DNA of 34,261 nucleotides from Anaerolineales bacterium UBA2317 (lineage in GTDB: Bacteria > Chloroflexota > Anaerolineae > Anaerolineales > Villigracilaceae). Below are positions 1 to 7,601 of the stretch, piece after piece. Each line of letters opens with the position of its first letter. Position 1 is the first letter of the stretch. Both the position numbers and the translations under genes were made by a program. The notes under the pieces were generated by a model. It saw only the letters and a list, made by a program, of their open reading frames with translations. It had not been told where the DNA came from and did not search any database. Location of the stretch: positions 75,567-109,827 of the forward strand of contig DDVH01000006.1 of the NCBI GenBank assembly GCA_002345215.1, given 5' to 3'.

Positions 1-1
1 C

Positions 2-907
2 CCCGGCAAACCAGAATCTGCTATCTATGACGAATCATTAGCCTTGAGCATCAACGCCGCCTTAGAACAATTCAAAGGTTATCGCATCGTCTCAACTGAC
101 CCATTGACCATTGAAGCCTACGGTGATTTCTATCAAACCGATGCAGAATTGAACATCCTCACTTTGTGGCCCCAAGATTTATATGGTTTAGGTTACGAAA
201 ATAGCTGGCCCGTGTTGGCGGTTTCAAACTTGGCTGAAGCCAACGGTGAACTCACTTACACAGAAGATAAAGCCGGCGTACTCGAAGTTGAACAAACCAA
301 CTGGGTTGGTGGTCCAAGCCTTGAGATTCTCAATAAATATTTAGACCAAGCCGCAAGTGAAACCCATATTCCGTATGCGCCGACTTTGAGTGAATACATC
401 ACAGCAGAAGAAGCCGCCGCGCGCTATGCTAACTTACAAGCGTGGGTAGAAGCGCACAATCATTATATGGTTGGAACTGGTCCATATTACATTGACCAAG
501 TATTCCTCACTGAAAAATCTGTCAGCCTCAAAAACTTTGCCGACTTCCCAGATTTAGCAAATCGTTGGGCGCAATTCAGCGAACCAAAAATTGCTACCAC
601 CGTATTGGATGGACCTGGTCAAGTACAAATTGGCGGTGAAGCATTGTTTGATGCTTATGTCACTTTCAATGATGAGCCTTACTTACTCTCTGATGTTTCC
701 CGCGTCAAATACATTTTGTATGATGGAACTGGTGCAGTAGTAGAAGTAGGTGATGCTGTGGCTGTAGAAGATGGTCACTTCCAAGTGACACTCTCTGCCG
801 AAACCACTGCCAAATTGTCAACTGGTTCTGCACGGCTTGAAGTTGCGGTTGTGCCAATTCCTGTTGCCATTCCGTCGTTCACCTCATTAGATTTCGTAGC
901 ACAATAA
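2..907 (+). CDS. ABC importer substrate-binding protein, C-terminal part (family 5-like)
   Basis: The frame is open from the window edge, so this is the last ~301 residues of a longer protein. The TTG at 44 is internal and not the start. The segment ending in HNHYMVGTGPYYI (about nt 452-493) resembles the C-terminal lobe of Dpp/Opp-type solute-binding proteins, which capture peptides or sugars outside the membrane and deliver them to a permease. Two permeases and ATPases follow at once on the same strand, which supports this role. After the binding fold (from about nt 584) there are some 100 extra residues rich in beta-type sequence and poor in charge clusters, possibly an Ig-like sandwich; family members usually end near the preceding helix. 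The substrate cannot be told from the sequence. The family call is fairly sure; the extra domain is inference. Confidence 0.8.
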   Translation, partial: PGKPESAIYDESLALSINAALEQFKGYRIVSTDPLTIEAYGDFYQTDAELNILTLWPQDLYGLGYENSWPVLAVSNLAEANGELTYTEDKAGVLEVEQTNWVGGPSLEILNKYLDQAASETHIPYAPTLSEYITAEEAAARYANLQAWVEAHNHYMVGTGPYYIDQVFLTEKSVSLKNFADFPDLANRWAQFSEPKIATTVLDGPGQVQIGGEALFDAYVTFNDEPYLLSDVSRVKYILYDGTGAVVEVGDAVAVEDGHFQVTLSAETTAKLSTGSARLEVAVVPIPVAIPSFTSLDFVAQ

Positions 908-926
908 GTTTGTCGTTTGTAAAAAA

Positions 927-960
927 TTGTAGGGCAAGGTTTAAGAACCTTGCCCTACAA
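927..960. repeat. Perfect 15-bp inverted repeat with GTAGGG/CCCTAC ends
   Basis: The arms are 927-941 (TTGTAGGGCAAGGTT) and 946-960 (AACCTTGCCCTACAA), separated by TAAG. It lies between the binding-protein stop (907) and the Shine-Dalgarno of the first permease (973). There is no T-run behind it, so an RNA hairpin here could act as a stability or partial-attenuation element that favours the binding-protein transcript, as is common in ABC operons (inference). Its ends match three other palindromes in the window (7551, 24590, 33173) while its core does not. Confidence 0.85.
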
Positions 961-981
961 AAATTAGATTGTGAGGAAGCC

Positions 982-2103
982 ATGTCTGCAATTACTCAAT
1001 CACCAGTTGAAGAGCAAGTCGTCAAAAAACCTTTTTTGAATAGTTCGTTCATCAGAATCCTGCGTTATTCTGCTGTGCGAATTCTGACATTATTTGTTAC
1101 CGTTGTTATCGGTATTTATTTAACCATTGTGATTGCAAACATGGGTGGGTACGTAGATGTGATTATGCGCGGTGAGATTCGTGACCGCGTCACACAGATG
1201 ATTATCAACAATCAAGCCTATCAACAAATGGATAATGAAACGCGCCAGCAATTAATTCAAGAACGAATCGCGGCAGAAGAAAAGCGCGTCGGTTTAGATG
1301 TTCCCATTGCCGTTCGTAATTTCCGTTATTTGAAGAATGCTCTGGTTCTTGATTTAGGTCGTTCTATTAACATGACCAGTGATAGTGGCTCAAAACAAGT
1401 GCGTTTAATTTTATTAGAACGTCTGCCTCCAACTTTGTTGTTAATGGCTACTTCTCAGTTATTCTTATTCTTTTCAAGTATTTTTATTGCTCTCAATCTT
1501 TCACGCAATTATGGCAATTTTTGGGATAAGTTGATTATTGCACTTTCACCATCTTCGGCTGTACCGCCCTGGTTTTATGGAATCTTTTTAATTCTGATTT
1601 TTGCGGCTGGATTTAAGATTCTTCCGTTTGGTGGCATGGTGGATGCGCCACCGCCTCCCAACAAATTTGATTATGCTCTCAACGTCCTCAAGCATTTAAT
1701 TCTGCCCGGCTTTTCGCTGGTGATAAGTGCTTTCTTCCTCAGCGTTTATAACTATCGCACATTCTTTTTGATTTATTCCAGTGAAGATTATGTAGACATG
1801 GCACGCGCCAAAGGTTTACACGCCAAAGATATTGAACGCCGTTACATTTTACGTCCCACATTACCAAACATCATTACAAATTTTGCTTTGCTCATTATCA
1901 CCTTATGGACGGGTGCTTTATTTACTGAAACAGTTTTCTTGTGGCCTGGTTTAGGCAGAACGTTATTCCAAGCCATTGGTCAATACGATACGCCAATCAT
2001 CGTTGGGTCAACCATTATCTATGCTTATCTTTTAGCAATGACAGTTTTTATTCTCAACTTTGTCTATGCACTGGTAGACCCGCGCGTGAAGATAGGTGAA
2101 TAA
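982..2103 (+). CDS. ABC importer permease, DppB/OppB-like
   Basis: This 373-aa inner-membrane permease is of the binding-protein-dependent transport family and forms the pore with the next gene product. The start is ATG 982, preceded by GAGG at 973-976; the upstream in-frame TTG 910 would run through the inverted repeat and is unlikely. One helix lies near the N-terminus, followed by an extracytoplasmic stretch of roughly 100 mostly polar residues, then five helices. The coupling-helix region reads DYVDMARAKGL, the EAA-type loop that contacts the ATPase, and the end has WPGLGR and DPRVKIGE, both typical of the DppB group. Its stop overlaps the Shine-Dalgarno region of the next permease, so the two are translationally coupled. 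Confidence 0.9.
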   Translation: MSAITQSPVEEQVVKKPFLNSSFIRILRYSAVRILTLFVTVVIGIYLTIVIANMGGYVDVIMRGEIRDRVTQMIINNQAYQQMDNETRQQLIQERIAAEEKRVGLDVPIAVRNFRYLKNALVLDLGRSINMTSDSGSKQVRLILLERLPPTLLLMATSQLFLFFSSIFIALNLSRNYGNFWDKLIIALSPSSAVPPWFYGIFLILIFAAGFKILPFGGMVDAPPPPNKFDYALNVLKHLILPGFSLVISAFFLSVYNYRTFFLIYSSEDYVDMARAKGLHAKDIERRYILRPTLPNIITNFALLIITLWTGALFTETVFLWPGLGRTLFQAIGQYDTPIIVGSTIIYAYLLAMTVFILNFVYALVDPRVKIGE

Positions 2104-2104
2104 T

Positions 2105-3448
2105 ATGCTCAATAACTTACGTTCTTCTTTTCAAAAAATATTAATGTATCCCTCGGCGATTGCAGGCATATCTGTAATTTTATTTTTGGTCGTTGTTGCC
2201 ATCTATACAATGATTACCATTCCGTACAATGAAGCCATTACATTATGGCGAGGTGGGGAAGAGGTTTGGTATCAGAACCCGAAATTTGCACAGCCAGCAT
2301 GGATAAATTATTTTTCAACCAAAAAATATGCCGAGTCTTTTGCTGTAGATACGGCAAATGCCGAAATGCAGAAAACAGTTATCCCCGGCGAAGGAGGCGT
2401 TTCTACAATCGAGATGGTACACGAGTTTGAATTTGAATCGGATGTGTATCCACAAGATTTGATTTTGTATTTTGATTCAGCCTTCCAAGCAAAACAGCCG
2501 TTTGTCTCAATTGAATTAATCACGCCGGATGAACGAACAGTTCGGATTGCAAACTTTGTTTTAACTGGTTCAGATTACACCTACCGCTTCTCGCAAGATG
2601 ACAAACTGCGTACTAAACTTCGGACTGAGGATGTGATTTTGGCATTGTTCTCTATGCCGGATAGTGAAGTGCCGTTAAAAGGGACTTATAAACTTGTGAT
2701 GATTGGTTCTGTGTTTGAACCTGAATCAACAATTGATGCTGAATTTGTTTTTCATGGACAAGTTTTTGGTTTAGCAGGCACAGACCATGCCCGCCGTGAT
2801 TTGACGTTGCCATTGTTGTGGGGTGTGCCTGTGGCATTAGCATTTGGATTAATGGCGGCGATTGGTACATCTGTAATGACGATGATTATTGCTGCCATTG
2901 GCACATGGTATGGTGGCTGGGTGGATGAATTGATTCAACGCATTACTGAAATCAATTTGGTTTTACCTTTCTTTGCTTTGCTCATTATGATTGGTACATT
3001 TTATTCACGCAGTATTTGGGTAATTTTATCTGCCACAATTTTGTTGAGCATTTTCACTGGCGGAATTTTAGGTTTCCGCGCTGTGTTTTTGCAAGTGAAA
3101 CAATCTATGTATATTGAAGCGGCAAAGGCGTATGGCGCCAGCAACATGCGGATTATTTTCAAATATTTAATTCCGCGCATGATTCCGCTGTTGATTCCCG
3201 GTCTTGTGCAATCTGTGCCTGCTTTTGTATTTTTAGAAGCATCCCTTGCTGTAATCGGTTTAGGTGACCCGGTATTACCAACGTGGGGAAAGATTATTCA
3301 AGATGCCAATTCAAATGGCGCGTTATATAAAGGTTATTACTACTGGGTACTTGAACCAGCCGCGTTATTAATTATTACCGGTCTTGCTTTTGCTGTATTG
3401 GGATTTGCCTTAGATAGAATTTTTAATCCAAGATTGAGGGATGCATGA
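2105..3448 (+). CDS. ABC importer permease, DppC-like, with large extracytoplasmic insert
   Basis: This is the partner permease, 447 aa. I chose ATG 2105 because AGGTGA (2094-2099) sits five bases before it; GTG 2096 lies inside that site. After a first helix (about residues 15-37) come some 180 non-membrane residues (about 38-220) before the normal permease core. The core carries the EAA-type loop MYIEAAKAYGASNMRIIF and ends in DRIFNPRLRD, both typical of DppC. Ordinary DppC proteins are about 300 aa, so the extra length is almost entirely this insert. It should face outward and could help dock the binding protein (inference). It overlaps the following ATPase by 4 bp (ATGA). Confidence 0.9.
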   Translation: MLNNLRSSFQKILMYPSAIAGISVILFLVVVAIYTMITIPYNEAITLWRGGEEVWYQNPKFAQPAWINYFSTKKYAESFAVDTANAEMQKTVIPGEGGVSTIEMVHEFEFESDVYPQDLILYFDSAFQAKQPFVSIELITPDERTVRIANFVLTGSDYTYRFSQDDKLRTKLRTEDVILALFSMPDSEVPLKGTYKLVMIGSVFEPESTIDAEFVFHGQVFGLAGTDHARRDLTLPLLWGVPVALAFGLMAAIGTSVMTMIIAAIGTWYGGWVDELIQRITEINLVLPFFALLIMIGTFYSRSIWVILSATILLSIFTGGILGFRAVFLQVKQSMYIEAAKAYGASNMRIIFKYLIPRMIPLLIPGLVQSVPAFVFLEASLAVIGLGDPVLPTWGKIIQDANSNGALYKGYYYWVLEPAALLIITGLAFAVLGFALDRIFNPRLRDA

Positions 3449-4410
3449 GTGTGGTTAAAACGCAAGAGTTATTGAAGATTGAAAATCTAAATTTACATTT
3501 CAAAACAACCAAAGGAGTTGTGCAGGTAGTTGACGGTGTAGATTTTGAACTCGGTACAAATCGCGCGGTTGTGATTCTGGGTGAATCAGGTTGTGGCAAA
3601 ACTTCTTTGTCCAAAGCATTGCTTCGTATTTTGCCTCGCAATGTTGAAAAATATTCAGGCAATGTTTTTCTCAATGGCGCAGATGTAATGGCATTAGACG
3701 ATGAAGAATATCGTCAAAACGTACGTTGGGTCAGTATTTCACTTGTGCCACAAGCGGCGATGAATGCATTGAATCCAGTTATCAAAGTTGGTGAGCAAGT
3801 GGCTGAGCCTGCCATGCTTCATTTGGGATTAAGTAAAACCGAAGCATTGAGTATTGTGCAGAAAATGTTTCAACATGTCGGTGTGCCGTTAGATTTTGTA
3901 GAACGTTATCCATTTGAATTAAGCGGTGGAATGCGTCAGCGTGTAGCCATTGCAATGGCGTTGGTCACATCACCAAGTTTGATTGTCTTAGATGAACCCA
4001 CTTCGGCTTTAGATTTATTAACCCAAGCCAACATTATGAATGTTCTCAAACGCATCAAACGGGAATTGGGAACATCATTCATTTTGATTACGCATGATAT
4101 TGCCACTTCAAGCGAGTTAGCCGATGAAGTTGCGATTATGTATGCCGGTCAAATTGTGGAAACAGGTGATGCCAAAGATTTTTTTCCCGCACCGCTTCAT
4201 CCGTACTCACAAATGTTGATGGCAAGTGTGCCGAGGCTTCGTAGTGAATCAGATCCAATATTTATTACAGGTCAGCCGCCTAGTTTGATGAATCCACCCA
4301 GTGGATGCCGTTTTGCGGCGCGCTGTCCATTCCGATATGAAAAATGTAGTGAAGAACCGCCTGTTTTTCAAAAAGGAAATCGAAAAGTGAAATGTTGGTT
4401 ACACCAATGA
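3445..4410 (+). CDS. ABC importer ATPase, DppD/OppD-like
   Basis: This 321-aa cytoplasmic ATPase powers the importer. Walker A is GESGCGKT (residues 46-53), the signature is LSGGMRQR, Walker B is LIVLDEP, and the H-loop histidine is in ITHD. The C-terminal extension has GQPPSLMNPPSGCRFAARCP with further cysteines, the oligopeptide/dipeptide C-terminal region that holds an iron-sulfur cluster in characterised OppD/DppD proteins (family knowledge; not shown here). The start ATG 3445 overlaps the permease stop as ATGA, behind GAGGG. The partner ATPase is at 5201, separated from this gene by two unrelated small genes, which is an unusual split of the pair. Confidence 0.93.
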   Translation: MSVVKTQELLKIENLNLHFKTTKGVVQVVDGVDFELGTNRAVVILGESGCGKTSLSKALLRILPRNVEKYSGNVFLNGADVMALDDEEYRQNVRWVSISLVPQAAMNALNPVIKVGEQVAEPAMLHLGLSKTEALSIVQKMFQHVGVPLDFVERYPFELSGGMRQRVAIAMALVTSPSLIVLDEPTSALDLLTQANIMNVLKRIKRELGTSFILITHDIATSSELADEVAIMYAGQIVETGDAKDFFPAPLHPYSQMLMASVPRLRSESDPIFITGQPPSLMNPPSGCRFAARCPFRYEKCSEEPPVFQKGNRKVKCWLHQ

Positions 4411-4595
4411 TAGACAAATTATTTTCATTTGCTTGGTTGTTTATGGTAATTACTTCATGGGTTTCATTTGGCTATGCTTCTTGGCATTGGCTTGACCATG
4501 GTAGTTCTCGTTCTTTCGGATTTGCTTTGTTTTGGTTGGTCATCAACTTATTTTTAATTTATTTTGGTTCTAAATTTGCTAAAAAATCTAACTGA
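4407..4595 (+). CDS. Small two-helix membrane protein
   Basis: A 62-aa protein with two hydrophobic segments (about residues 5-25 and 38-55) and a basic tail (KFAKKSN), so both ends are probably in the cytoplasm. I do not recognise it. The start is ATG 4407, which overlaps the stop of the first ATPase as ATGA; an in-frame ATG at 4392 lies inside the ATPase gene. The arrangement is repeated after the second ATPase (6226), although the two small proteins are not clearly alike in sequence. The coupling suggests a link to the transporter, but no function is proposed. Confidence 0.6.
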   Translation: MIDKLFSFAWLFMVITSWVSFGYASWHWLDHGSSRSFGFALFWLVINLFLIYFGSKFAKKSN

Positions 4596-4603
4596 GGAAA
4601 ATT

Positions 4604-5185
4604 ATGAGCACGCCAGCACTTTATGATGCATTAGCTTTATTCAAAGATATTCACAAAGTAGTCCTTGAATTTGGAGAAGGATTAACCGAAGACCAATTAC
4701 GCTGGAGACCCAGAGGATATAGCACATCTATTGGGTTTCACCTTTGGCATTTGGCACGCGAAACAGATTATTTACGCGCCATAATTTTGGAGCGTAATCC
4801 GCAACTTGGAACAGACTTTGGTGACTCCACTGAAATTTGGGCGAAAGAAAATCTTGCTAAAAAATGGGGCTTTCCGACTGAATTAAATGCTACGGTTGGA
4901 ACAGGCTTAAGTGACGAAGTCGCTTCTGTTTTGCCAATTCCACCCAAAGATGAATTGATAAATTATCTCAAACGTTCGTATGGCGCCTTGCAAGAATTCG
5001 TGAAATTGTTGGATGAAAAATATCCAAACTTTGAGAATGTAGATGAAGATATGCAAAAACGATTACAAAATATCCGTTTGAATTTGCTGGTTTTTCTTTC
5101 ACATGATTGCCGTCACCTCGGCACAATGGAATGTTTGAAAGGCTTACAAACGGGTTTTGGCTCTGCCACAGAAAAAAGAGGATGA
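4604..5185 (+). CDS. DinB/YfiT-fold metal-dependent protein
   Basis: A 193-aa cytosolic protein of the DinB-like four-helix bundle superfamily (not DNA polymerase IV). HLWHLARETD (H46, H49) and HDCRHLG (H167, H171) provide the usual three-histidine metal site. Members include thiol-S-transferases and damage-inducible proteins; the reaction here is unknown. The start ATG 4604 has GAGG at 4594-4597. It lies 8 bases after the small membrane gene and 15 bases before the second ATPase, all on one strand, so it is co-transcribed with the importer. A DinB-fold enzyme inside an importer operon may act on the imported compound, but that is inference only. Confidence 0.8.
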   Translation: MSTPALYDALALFKDIHKVVLEFGEGLTEDQLRWRPRGYSTSIGFHLWHLARETDYLRAIILERNPQLGTDFGDSTEIWAKENLAKKWGFPTELNATVGTGLSDEVASVLPIPPKDELINYLKRSYGALQEFVKLLDEKYPNFENVDEDMQKRLQNIRLNLLVFLSHDCRHLGTMECLKGLQTGFGSATEKRG

Positions 5186-5200
5186 ACAGGAACACCACAC

Positions 5201-6229
5201 ATGATGACCGAAATTCAGGAAGCGAAGAGAATGTCTCCAACAATAAAAGGAAAGTCAGAAGTTTTATTATCTATTAAAGATTTGCATGTTTGGTATGAAT
5301 TGCGTCGCTTTGGGTTTGGGTCTGCGGGGCATGTCAAAGCAGTGGATGGTGTCAGTTTTGATTTAGAGCAAGGCGAAACAGTTGCGGTGGTGGGTGAGAG
5401 CGGTTGTGGAAAATCGAGTTTGATGAAAACGATTCTTGGAATCAATGTTCCTACTGATGGTGAATTAATTTTTGAAGGAAAAAATTTAGCGCATCTTAAA
5501 CATGATGAGTTAAGAAAATATCGTTTTGATATTGGGTACGTGCAACAAGACCCGTATGCGGCATTACCGCCTTTTATGAGCGTCCAAGAAATTTTAGAAG
5601 AACCATTAATTATCAGTGGTGTCAAAAACAAAGAAGAAAGATTGCAACGCATTCACAAAACGATGACCGAAGTGAAACTTCATCCAGTGGATGATTTTAT
5701 TCATAAATTTCCGCACATGTTAAGTGGTGGTCAGCAACAACGTGTGGTGATTGCGCGCGCGATGATTTTAGAACCGAAAATGATTGTGGCAGATGAACCT
5801 GTTTCTATGCTTGATGCCTCGGTGCGTGTTGAAATTTTAAAGTTATTAAAAACATTACAAGAAGAACATAAACTCACGGTCATTTATATTACGCATGATT
5901 TATCCACTGTAAAATATTTTTCTGCCAGAATTTTTGTGATGTATGCGGGAAATCTCGTTGAAAAATCTGAAACGCGAACTTTGCTTAAAAATCCTTTGCA
6001 TCCTTACACGATGGCGTTGCTTGCCGCAACTTCTGACCCTGATGCCGCCAATGCTGAATCAGATAAAGACATTCCACCTGGCGAGCCACCGAGTTTGGTC
6101 AACCCGCCAAAGGGATGTCGTTTTCATCCACGTTGTGCCAAAATGATTCAAGGCTTGTGTGATGAAAAAGAACCACCTGATTTTGAACCTGAACCGAATC
6201 ATCTGGTGGCATGTTGGTTATATCAATGA
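5201..6229 (+). CDS. ABC importer ATPase, DppF/OppF-like
   Basis: This second ATPase (342 aa) should pair with the 3445 product. Walker A is GESGCGKSS (residues 65-73), the signature LSGGQQQR, Walker B MIVADEP, and ITHD is the H-loop. The C-terminal GEPPSLVNPPKGCRFHPRC region with cysteines matches the Opp/Dpp group. ATG 5201 has AGGA at 5188-5191; an in-frame ATG at 5231 behind AGGAAG is an alternative that would remove a 10-residue non-conserved lead. The gene ends with the same coding pattern as the first ATPase (CWLxQ, then ATGA into a small membrane gene). Confidence 0.93.
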   Translation: MMTEIQEAKRMSPTIKGKSEVLLSIKDLHVWYELRRFGFGSAGHVKAVDGVSFDLEQGETVAVVGESGCGKSSLMKTILGINVPTDGELIFEGKNLAHLKHDELRKYRFDIGYVQQDPYAALPPFMSVQEILEEPLIISGVKNKEERLQRIHKTMTEVKLHPVDDFIHKFPHMLSGGQQQRVVIARAMILEPKMIVADEPVSMLDASVRVEILKLLKTLQEEHKLTVIYITHDLSTVKYFSARIFVMYAGNLVEKSETRTLLKNPLHPYTMALLAATSDPDAANAESDKDIPPGEPPSLVNPPKGCRFHPRCAKMIQGLCDEKEPPDFEPEPNHLVACWLYQ

Positions 6230-6420
6230 TGAATGCACGCTTCTTACTTTCCTTCGGCGTGATTCTGATGATGGGCGGCATTGTGCTACCCTTCTTGATG
6301 ATTATTAAACTTATTGAAGCTACATTCTTTTTAAGTTTTCTATCTTGGGGTATTTCTACTTTAGGTTTAGCATTCGGCACAGTTGGGTTTACGTTGTGGA
6401 ATAGAAATAACAAACGTTAA
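6226..6420 (+). CDS. Small two-helix membrane protein, last gene of the importer operon
   Basis: A 64-aa protein with two long hydrophobic segments (about residues 6-28 and 34-55) and a basic end (NRNNKR). ATG 6226 overlaps the second ATPase stop as ATGA; ATG 6229 is also possible. It is not recognised. Its stop codon overlaps by 4 bp the stop of the convergent haem A synthase gene, so there is no room for a separate terminator between them. Confidence 0.55.
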   Translation: MMNARFLLSFGVILMMGGIVLPFLMIIKLIEATFFLSFLSWGISTLGLAFGTVGFTLWNRNNKR

Positions 6421-7445
6421 TTGTTGTTTTTATGCAATGCTCTAAATCTGTGAATAAAGTAAATCGCAAGCCCAAATAAAATCACCGCGTTGGCTTGATG
6501 TAATAAAGCAATCACAATATTGACATAAGATAAAACGGTGAATATACCTAAAAGCATTTGTAAAACGATAATGCCAATCAACCATTTCACTCCGTTTTGA
6601 ATATCAGCGGAGTAATTGTTCTTTTTGACAATGTAATACAAAATTGGCATCAAAATTAAAATCGTGAATCCAAACCAGCGATGAATGAAGACAATGGTTT
6701 GGGGTGATTCGAGAATATTAATCCATGAATTGAATAGATTTGGTGGAATTAATTTCCCAAACATCAGGGGCCAAGTATCAGACACATGACCCGCTTTCAA
6801 CCCTGCGGTGAATCCGCCGTAGATGATTTGAATGACGATTAAAACAAATCCAAGCAAAGAAATTTTAGAAGGCAATGACCATTTTGCTTTTTGATATTCA
6901 AAACCGTATTTATGACCCAACGCAGTCCATAAGGCAATGCCGAATAAAGCCAATGCCAAAGATAAATGAAGTGTCAAATTGAAATGACTTACAGAAGGTC
7001 TATCTACAAGTCCGCTGGCGACCATAATCCAACCTGCGAAGGCTTGCGAGATGAATAACATACCCATCACAAAATACACGCCAAATTCTTTGAATGGAAT
7101 TATCTTTTTGAATAAGAAATAAAAAACGGGGATGGCATAAAATAAACCCGCTAAACGCGCAATCGTTCGGTGAGTCCATTCAATCCAGAAGATGTATTTA
7201 TATTCTTCTAGCGTCATCCCTTTGTTAATTAATTGATATTCCGGCGTTTGTTGATATTTTTCAAACTCGGCTTGCCAATCGTGGTAAGCCATGGGTGGAA
7301 CCGAACCGCTGATGGGATTCCATTCTGTGATGGAAAGTCCAGAACGGGTGAGGCGGGTAAATCCGCCGAAAGAGACGAGGAAAGCCACGATGAAGCAGAA
7401 GATGAACAGCCAGTTCATCACAGTTTTGTTTTGGGTTTGGGGCAT
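6417..7445 (-). CDS. ctaA: Haem A synthase, COX15/CtaA family
   Basis: This 342-aa membrane enzyme oxidises the methyl group of haem O to give haem A for aa3-type cytochrome oxidase. RLTRSGLSITEW (residues 31-42) is the COX15-type signature, WIEWTHR places the Glu-x-x-His pair at E89 and H92, and later HRWFGF and HQANA carry further haem-ligand histidines. About eight hydrophobic segments fit the family. I chose ATG 7445 because GGAG lies 8 bases before it; the frame extends to 7592 without a better start. No oxidase or haem O synthase gene is next to it in the window. It implies aerobic respiration. Confidence 0.92.
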   Translation of the reverse strand: MPQTQNKTVMNWLFIFCFIVAFLVSFGGFTRLTRSGLSITEWNPISGSVPPMAYHDWQAEFEKYQQTPEYQLINKGMTLEEYKYIFWIEWTHRTIARLAGLFYAIPVFYFLFKKIIPFKEFGVYFVMGMLFISQAFAGWIMVASGLVDRPSVSHFNLTLHLSLALALFGIALWTALGHKYGFEYQKAKWSLPSKISLLGFVLIVIQIIYGGFTAGLKAGHVSDTWPLMFGKLIPPNLFNSWINILESPQTIVFIHRWFGFTILILMPILYYIVKKNNYSADIQNGVKWLIGIIVLQMLLGIFTVLSYVNIVIALLHQANAVILFGLAIYFIHRFRALHKNNN

Positions 7446-7550
7446 TGATTTTCTCCGAAGTGAAGTGTGAGGATTGTATTCTAATGGAATTAATCGGGTG
7501 TTAGAAAATGCGTAATATAGAAACAAGCTGACCCTTAGGAAAGAGGCGAA

Positions 7551-7586
7551 AAAAGTAGGGATACGATATATCGTATCCCTACTTTT
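7551..7586. repeat. Perfect 36-bp palindrome with GTAGGG/CCCTAC ends; likely terminator
   Basis: The left half is AAAAGTAGGGATACGATA and the right half its exact complement, with no loop, ending in a T-run on both strands. It follows the stop of the TPR gene (7602) on the minus strand by 15 bases, so it can terminate that gene. Its ends match those of the repeats at 927, 24590 and 33173, but the core (ATACGATATATCGTAT) is different. Confidence 0.85.
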
Positions 7587-7601
7587 GATCATTATCTTAT
7601 T

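Noticed and set aside
910..981. Upstream TTG start for the first permease
   Set aside because: It would encode the inverted repeat, while ATG 982 has a good ribosome site.
4604..5185. DNA polymerase IV by name similarity (DinB)
   Set aside because: This is the DinB/YfiT four-helix fold, unrelated to the Y-family polymerase, which is at 27868-28953.
5215..5652. Minus-strand open frame inside the second importer ATPase gene
   Set aside because: The opposite frame has full ABC motifs; the product here has no family pattern and would break the operon.
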